A stretch of 10,018 bases of DNA from Gammaproteobacteria bacterium (GTDB lineage Bacteria > Pseudomonadota > Gammaproteobacteria > Thiohalomonadales > Thiohalomonadaceae), in NCBI GenBank assembly GCA_026193675.1, contig JAPHSO010000215.1, positions 1 to 10,018 on the forward strand. Direction: 5' to 3'. How positions within the stretch are numbered: the first letter of the stretch is position 1; each line of letters starts with the position of its first letter. Positions 6,871-10,018 of the stretch are shown here, piece after piece. Under the pieces are notes generated by a model. The model made no database searches. It saw nothing but the letters and a program-made list of their open reading frames with translations, and was not told the origin of the DNA. The translations under genes were made by a program, and so were the position numbers.

Positions 6871-7577
6871 TTCGCCTGCTCCTCTCGATTGAGCTGTTTC
6901 AGATAGAGCTCTGCCAACTGCAGATCTCCCGGTTGAGTAATTTTGATATTAGTGGCTCGCCCCTTGACCATTTTCGGCCGGAAGCCCGCCAACTCCATTG
7001 CTGATGCATCATCGGTAACCACTTTGCCCGCCCTCGCAGCGTCAACAAGGGCGTCGGTCAGCATTTGAAGATGAAACATCTGAGGGGTAAAGGCGCGCCA
7101 CAACTGGCTACGATCAGGTGTACCGATCACCTCAGAGCTGGCATTGGTCTGTTTCACGGTATCACTGATCGGCGTACCCAGCAGACCCCCAACAGGATGA
7201 TCCTTAAGTTCATCAAGCAGATGATCCAGATCGTCCCGGCTCAGGCAGGGACGGGCAGCATCATGCACCAGCACCCAATCATCTATAGCAGCAACCTGTT
7301 TTAGCTGTTGCAGTGCTTTGAGTACTGAATCACAACGTTCAACCCCACCGGATGCTGTCATCAGCGCAGGATGTTTAAATCCCAAGTCCTGCCAATAGGG
7401 GTCGCCATCGGTAATAGCAACGACCACCCCGGCAATGCGCGGGTGCTCAACAAAACGAGAGAGGGTCCACTCGATTACGGTTCGGCCATTGAGTGGAAGA
7501 TACTGCTTTGGGATGTCACTGCCCATACGTCGGCCAGAACCTGCGGCAGGAACCACAACCCAAAATTTTTGGCTCAT
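6867..7577 (-). CDS. ispD: 2-C-methyl-D-erythritol 4-phosphate cytidylyltransferase IspD
   Basis: Third step of the MEP pathway: MEP plus CTP gives CDP-methylerythritol and pyrophosphate. The 236-residue protein has the complete motif set: PAAGSGRRMG (10-19) with R17 and PKQY with K24 for CTP binding, SGGVERCDSV (76-85), VHDAARP (104-110), TPISDTVK (135-142), TPQMF (164-168), TDDASAME (188-195) and NIKITQPGDL (210-219), including K212. The start ATG at 7577-7575 overlaps the ftsB stop by 4 bp (ATGA), and its own stop overlaps ispF in the same way, so translation of ftsB, ispD and ispF is probably coupled. Confidence 0.97.
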   Translation of the reverse strand: MSQKFWVVVPAAGSGRRMGSDIPKQYLPLNGRTVIEWTLSRFVEHPRIAGVVVAITDGDPYWQDLGFKHPALMTASGGVERCDSVLKALQQLKQVAAIDDWVLVHDAARPCLSRDDLDHLLDELKDHPVGGLLGTPISDTVKQTNASSEVIGTPDRSQLWRAFTPQMFHLQMLTDALVDAARAGKVVTDDASAMELAGFRPKMVKGRATNIKITQPGDLQLAELYLKQLNREEQAK

Positions 7578-7861
7578 CTGGATGCCTCCGATGGTGTGAT
7601 AACCTGAACGAAGGTTTCACCCTTTTTGATCATTCCCAGTTCAGAACGGGCACGCTCCTCAACCGCTTCTAGACCCCGTTTGAGATCGATCACCTCAGCC
7701 TCAAGTGCGAGGTTTCTCTCCTGGAGTTTACTATTCTCCAGCTTCTGAACCTCGACCGCCTGATTGATCTGCCAGAGACGAATCAGACCACCAGTTCCGA
7801 ACCAGAGGCGATATTGCAGCAGGAGGAAGAGCACAATGAGTATTGTCAGTATGCTCTTCAA
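7574..7861 (-). CDS. ftsB: Cell division protein FtsB
   Basis: A 95-residue bitopic inner-membrane protein of the divisome that works with FtsL and FtsQ to activate septal peptidoglycan synthesis. A transmembrane helix spans about residues 3-17, followed by the family signature LQYRLWFGTGG (15-25), which closely resembles E. coli LQYSLWFGKNG, then a coiled coil about 30-72 and the conserved EERARSELGMIKKGETF (68-84). The start is TTG at 7861-7859: GGAG lies 7 nt upstream, and the next in-frame start-type codon (GTG, codon 10) would cut the membrane helix. It follows eno by 43 bp and overlaps ispD by 4 bp, the usual ftsB-ispD arrangement. Confidence 0.95.
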   Translation of the reverse strand: MKSILTILIVLFLLLQYRLWFGTGGLIRLWQINQAVEVQKLENSKLQERNLALEAEVIDLKRGLEAVEERARSELGMIKKGETFVQVITPSEASR

Positions 7862-7878
7862 TCCTACGCTCCATCGCT

Positions 7879-7895
7879 CTCACAAAGACTGTGAG
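7879..7895. other. Small hairpin between eno and ftsB
   Basis: CTCACA (7879-7884) and TGTGAG (7890-7895) form a perfect 6-bp stem with a 5-base loop in the 43-bp eno-ftsB gap. No run of T follows on either strand, so it is not a standard Rho-independent terminator. It could modulate read-through or mRNA processing between the abundant eno message and the low-abundance ftsB message. Confidence 0.35.
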
Positions 7896-7904
7896 TTCGC
7901 AGCT

Positions 7905-9203
7905 CTACTTGAGATTATAAAAGGCTTCACGACCCGGATAACGGGCCTTGTCTCCCAGCGCCTCAGAGATACGCAGTAGACGATTATATTTAGCGACACG
8001 ATCAGAACGCGACATTGAACCGGTCTTAATTTGACCCGCATTGGTGGCCACAGCAAGATCGGCGATGGTGGTATCTTCAGTCTCGCCAGAACGATGTGAG
8101 ACAACTGCAGTGTAGCCGGCATCTTTAGCCATCTGGATTGCCGCAAGAGTTTCGGTAAGAGTACCGATCTGATTCACCTTAATCAGAATAGAGTTACCGA
8201 TCGACTTGTCGATACCCTCTTTAAGGATCTTGGTATTGGTGACAAATAGATCGTCGCCAACCAGTTGAACCTTCTTACCAAGACGTTCAGTGAGTAGCTT
8301 CCAACCATCCCAGTCGCTCTCATCAAGTCCATCCTCGATTGAGATAATGGGATACTTGTCGACCCAGGACTCGAGCAGATCAACAAACTCTTCTGAGGTC
8401 AGGCTCTTACCCTCAGACTTAAGCTCATACTTACCATTCTCGTAAAACTCGCTACTGGCCGCATCGATGGCGATCATCACCTCTTCTCCAGCCTTATAAC
8501 CGGCAATCTCAATCGCCTCAAGGATCACGGTAATCGCCTCTTCATTGGAAGAGAGGTCGGGGGCGAATCCACCCTCATCACCGACAGCGGTGTTCATACC
8601 CTTAGCACTCAACACACCTTTCAAGGCATGGAAGATCTCTGCACCACAACGTACGGCATCCTCAAAACTCTTAACACCTACAGGCATCACCATAAATTCC
8701 TGCAGATCAACACTGTTGTCGGCATGCTCGCCACCATTAATGATATTCATCATGGGGACTGGCAGATCATACTGCTGTACACCCAGACTGAGGATTCGAT
8801 ACAGAGGCAGACCGTGTGCCTGAGCGGCCGCCTTGGCAGCAGCAAGTGAAACGGCCAGGATTGCATTGGCTCCCAGATTGGATTTGTTTTCGGTGCCATC
8901 CAGGTCGATCATCGCCTGATCAAGTTCTACCTGCTCGTGCGCATCCATTCCAATCAATTTTCTAGCAATAATCTTGTTGATGTTATCAACCGCCTTAAGT
9001 ACACCCTTGCCGCCAAAACGAGCTTTGTCGCCATCACGTAGTTCGATCGCCTCACGCGATCCGGTCGATGCACCGGAAGGAACCGCTGCACGCCCCATGG
9101 CGCCACAGGCCAGCATCACATCGGCTTCAACGGTTGGATTTCCACGTGAATCGATGATCTCACGGCCACGGATATTAACAATTTGGGTTTTCAGTTTACT
9201 CAT
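7905..9203 (-). CDS. eno: Enolase (phosphopyruvate hydratase)
   Basis: Interconverts 2-phosphoglycerate and phosphoenolpyruvate in glycolysis and gluconeogenesis; in E. coli it is also an RNA degradosome component. The full-length 432-residue protein matches the E. coli length and numbering closely. It has VPSGASTG (41-48), NIINGGEHADNSVD (153-166), catalytic E210 in GDEGG (208-212), Mg ligands D247, E290 and D317, general base K342, and SHRSGETEDTTIADLAVA (369-386). The C-terminus is short (ends YNLK). The ATG at 9203-9201 is preceded by a GGGA 9 nt upstream, a modest ribosome binding site. It sits 66 bp after kdsA and 43 bp before ftsB on the same strand; its product PEP is a substrate of KdsA. 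Confidence 0.98.
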   Translation of the reverse strand: MSKLKTQIVNIRGREIIDSRGNPTVEADVMLACGAMGRAAVPSGASTGSREAIELRDGDKARFGGKGVLKAVDNINKIIARKLIGMDAHEQVELDQAMIDLDGTENKSNLGANAILAVSLAAAKAAAQAHGLPLYRILSLGVQQYDLPVPMMNIINGGEHADNSVDLQEFMVMPVGVKSFEDAVRCGAEIFHALKGVLSAKGMNTAVGDEGGFAPDLSSNEEAITVILEAIEIAGYKAGEEVMIAIDAASSEFYENGKYELKSEGKSLTSEEFVDLLESWVDKYPIISIEDGLDESDWDGWKLLTERLGKKVQLVGDDLFVTNTKILKEGIDKSIGNSILIKVNQIGTLTETLAAIQMAKDAGYTAVVSHRSGETEDTTIADLAVATNAGQIKTGSMSRSDRVAKYNRLLRISEALGDKARYPGREAFYNLK

Positions 9204-9251
9204 TTGGGTATTCCCACAATCTCTTGATTTAAATTCGAAAAATTCTTTAAT

Positions 9252-9275
9252 TTTTAGCCTTCTAATTGGCTAAAA
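9252..9275. other. Perfect 8-bp dyad overlapping the kdsA stop codon
   Basis: TTTTAGCC (9252-9259) and GGCTAAAA (9268-9275) are exact inverted repeats around an 8-base AT-rich loop. On the kdsA/eno transcript the 5' arm contains the end of kdsA including its TAG stop (9272-9270). The 3' arm is followed by AATTAAAG and then a short T run, not by an immediate U tract, so termination would be weak at most. It may be an attenuator, an RNA-processing site or a protein-binding dyad separating kdsA from eno. Confidence 0.4.
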
Positions 9276-10018
9276 GCCTTCAGCAAAACCGTGCTGCTTA
9301 ACCGTCTCATCGATCGTCATCAGCAACATCAGTAGATCCTCCATCTGATCCAGACGCAGCATATTGGGACCATCACTCAACCCCTTCTCGGGATCGGGAT
9401 GGGTCTCCATAAACAGACCTGAGACACCACTGGCAACTGCTGCACGCGCCAACAGTGGAACAAATTCCCGCTGACCACCCGACTTGCCACCCAGACCGCC
9501 GGGCTGCTGTACCGAATGGGTCGCATCAAACACTACCGGGGCACCACTATTACGCATGATGCCTAGACCACGCATATCGGAGACCAGAGTGTTGTAGCCA
9601 AACGAGACACCACGATCGCACACCATGATCTGCTCATTACCCGCTTCACGCGCCTTGGCAACCACATGCTCCATATCATTGGGGGCCAGGAACTGCCCCT
9701 TTTTAATATTGACCGGTCTGCCCTGACTGGCAACCGCCTGAATAAAGTTGGTCTGACGACAGAGAAATGCCGGTGTCTGTAACACATCAACCACTGAGGC
9801 AACCTCATCCAGAGGAGTGTCTTCATGTACATCGGTCAGAATAGGTAGATTGAGCTCATGCTTCACCTTTTCAAGGATACGCAGCCCCTCTTCAATACCG
9901 GGACCACGAAAACTTGAGGAGGAGGTACGATTAGCCTTATCAAAAGATGATTTGAAGATAAACGGCATATCAAGACGATCACAGATCTGTTTCAGCTCTG
10001 TAGCGGTCTCCATCACCA
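9270..10018 (-). CDS. kdsA: 3-deoxy-8-phosphooctulonate (KDO-8-P) synthase KdsA (5' truncated)
   Basis: Condenses PEP with D-arabinose 5-phosphate to give KDO-8-phosphate for LPS inner core. About 249 codons are visible and the N-terminal 30 or so residues lie beyond the window; the GTG and ATG near 10016-10011 are internal, because the characteristic KSSFDKANRTSSSSFRGPG stretch begins only some 20 residues later, whereas it lies near residue 55 in E. coli KdsA. Further motifs: LTDVHED, TPAFLCRQTNF, NIKKGQFLAPNDM, CDRGVSFGYNTLVSDMRG, FDATHSVQQPGG, LFMETHPDPEKGLSDGPNML. The H, E and D residues of the last two segments correspond to metal ligands in metal-dependent KdsA enzymes, but the discriminating Cys or Asn near the N-terminus is off the window, so the metal class cannot be decided. 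It ends with TAG 66 bp before eno. Confidence 0.96.
   Translation of the reverse strand, partial: VMETATELKQICDRLDMPFIFKSSFDKANRTSSSSFRGPGIEEGLRILEKVKHELNLPILTDVHEDTPLDEVASVVDVLQTPAFLCRQTNFIQAVASQGRPVNIKKGQFLAPNDMEHVVAKAREAGNEQIMVCDRGVSFGYNTLVSDMRGLGIMRNSGAPVVFDATHSVQQPGGLGGKSGGQREFVPLLARAAVASGVSGLFMETHPDPEKGLSDGPNMLRLDQMEDLLMLLMTIDETVKQHGFAEGF

Noticed and set aside
7880..8146. Frame of 88 codons on the minus strand overlapping the end of eno
   Set aside because: It lies almost entirely within eno in another frame and shows no recognisable motif, whereas eno is complete and well conserved.
9204..9251. A dedicated eno promoter in the kdsA-eno gap
   Set aside because: The stretch is AT-rich, but no pair of -35 and -10 elements with acceptable spacing stood out, so I did not annotate one.

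Overview
The window reads as chromosomal DNA of a gammaproteobacterium of moderate G+C. The best support is the minus-strand run kdsA-eno-ftsB-ispD-ispF-truD, an order typical of Gammaproteobacteria such as the pyrG-kdsA-eno-ftsB-ispD region of Pseudomonas-like genomes. KDO synthesis (KdsA) implies a Gram-negative envelope with LPS, and IspD/IspF imply the MEP isoprenoid pathway. I cannot name the genus from sequence alone.

Layout. Positions 1-276 (+) hold the C-terminal end of a small Smr-domain protein, cut by the window edge. It converges on a minus-strand signalling block (345-5231). In transcription order this block holds a membrane histidine kinase (5231-3726), a 195-bp AT-rich gap with the only reasonable promoter candidate in the window, a small 118-residue protein (3530-3174), an HDOD-domain protein (3173-2328) and a GAF-like/GGDEF/EAL cyclic-di-GMP enzyme (2315-345). 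The last three genes are separated by 0 and 12 bp, so they look like one operon. Positions 5325-10018 (-) are the housekeeping run: truD, ispF, ispD, ftsB, eno and a 5'-truncated kdsA. The ftsB-ispD and ispD-ispF junctions are 4-bp ATGA overlaps, and ispF-truD overlap by 8 bp.

How the genes fit together. The housekeeping run mixes central carbon metabolism (enolase, whose product PEP is also a KdsA substrate), LPS precursor synthesis, isoprenoid synthesis (ultimately undecaprenyl and quinone lipids), division (FtsB) and tRNA pseudouridylation. The signalling block could couple an envelope signal, sensed by the kinase, to cyclic-di-GMP level and an HDOD output. No response regulator is visible, so that link is inference. 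Where E. coli has surE-pcm-nlpD-rpoS after truD, this window has the signalling block.

I found no mobile element, CRISPR array, RNA gene or phage gene, and no clearly new system. The parts most worth a second look are the small-protein/HDOD/GGDEF-EAL operon and a few intergenic dyads. No gene-free stretch exceeds 300 bp; the longest is 3531-3725.
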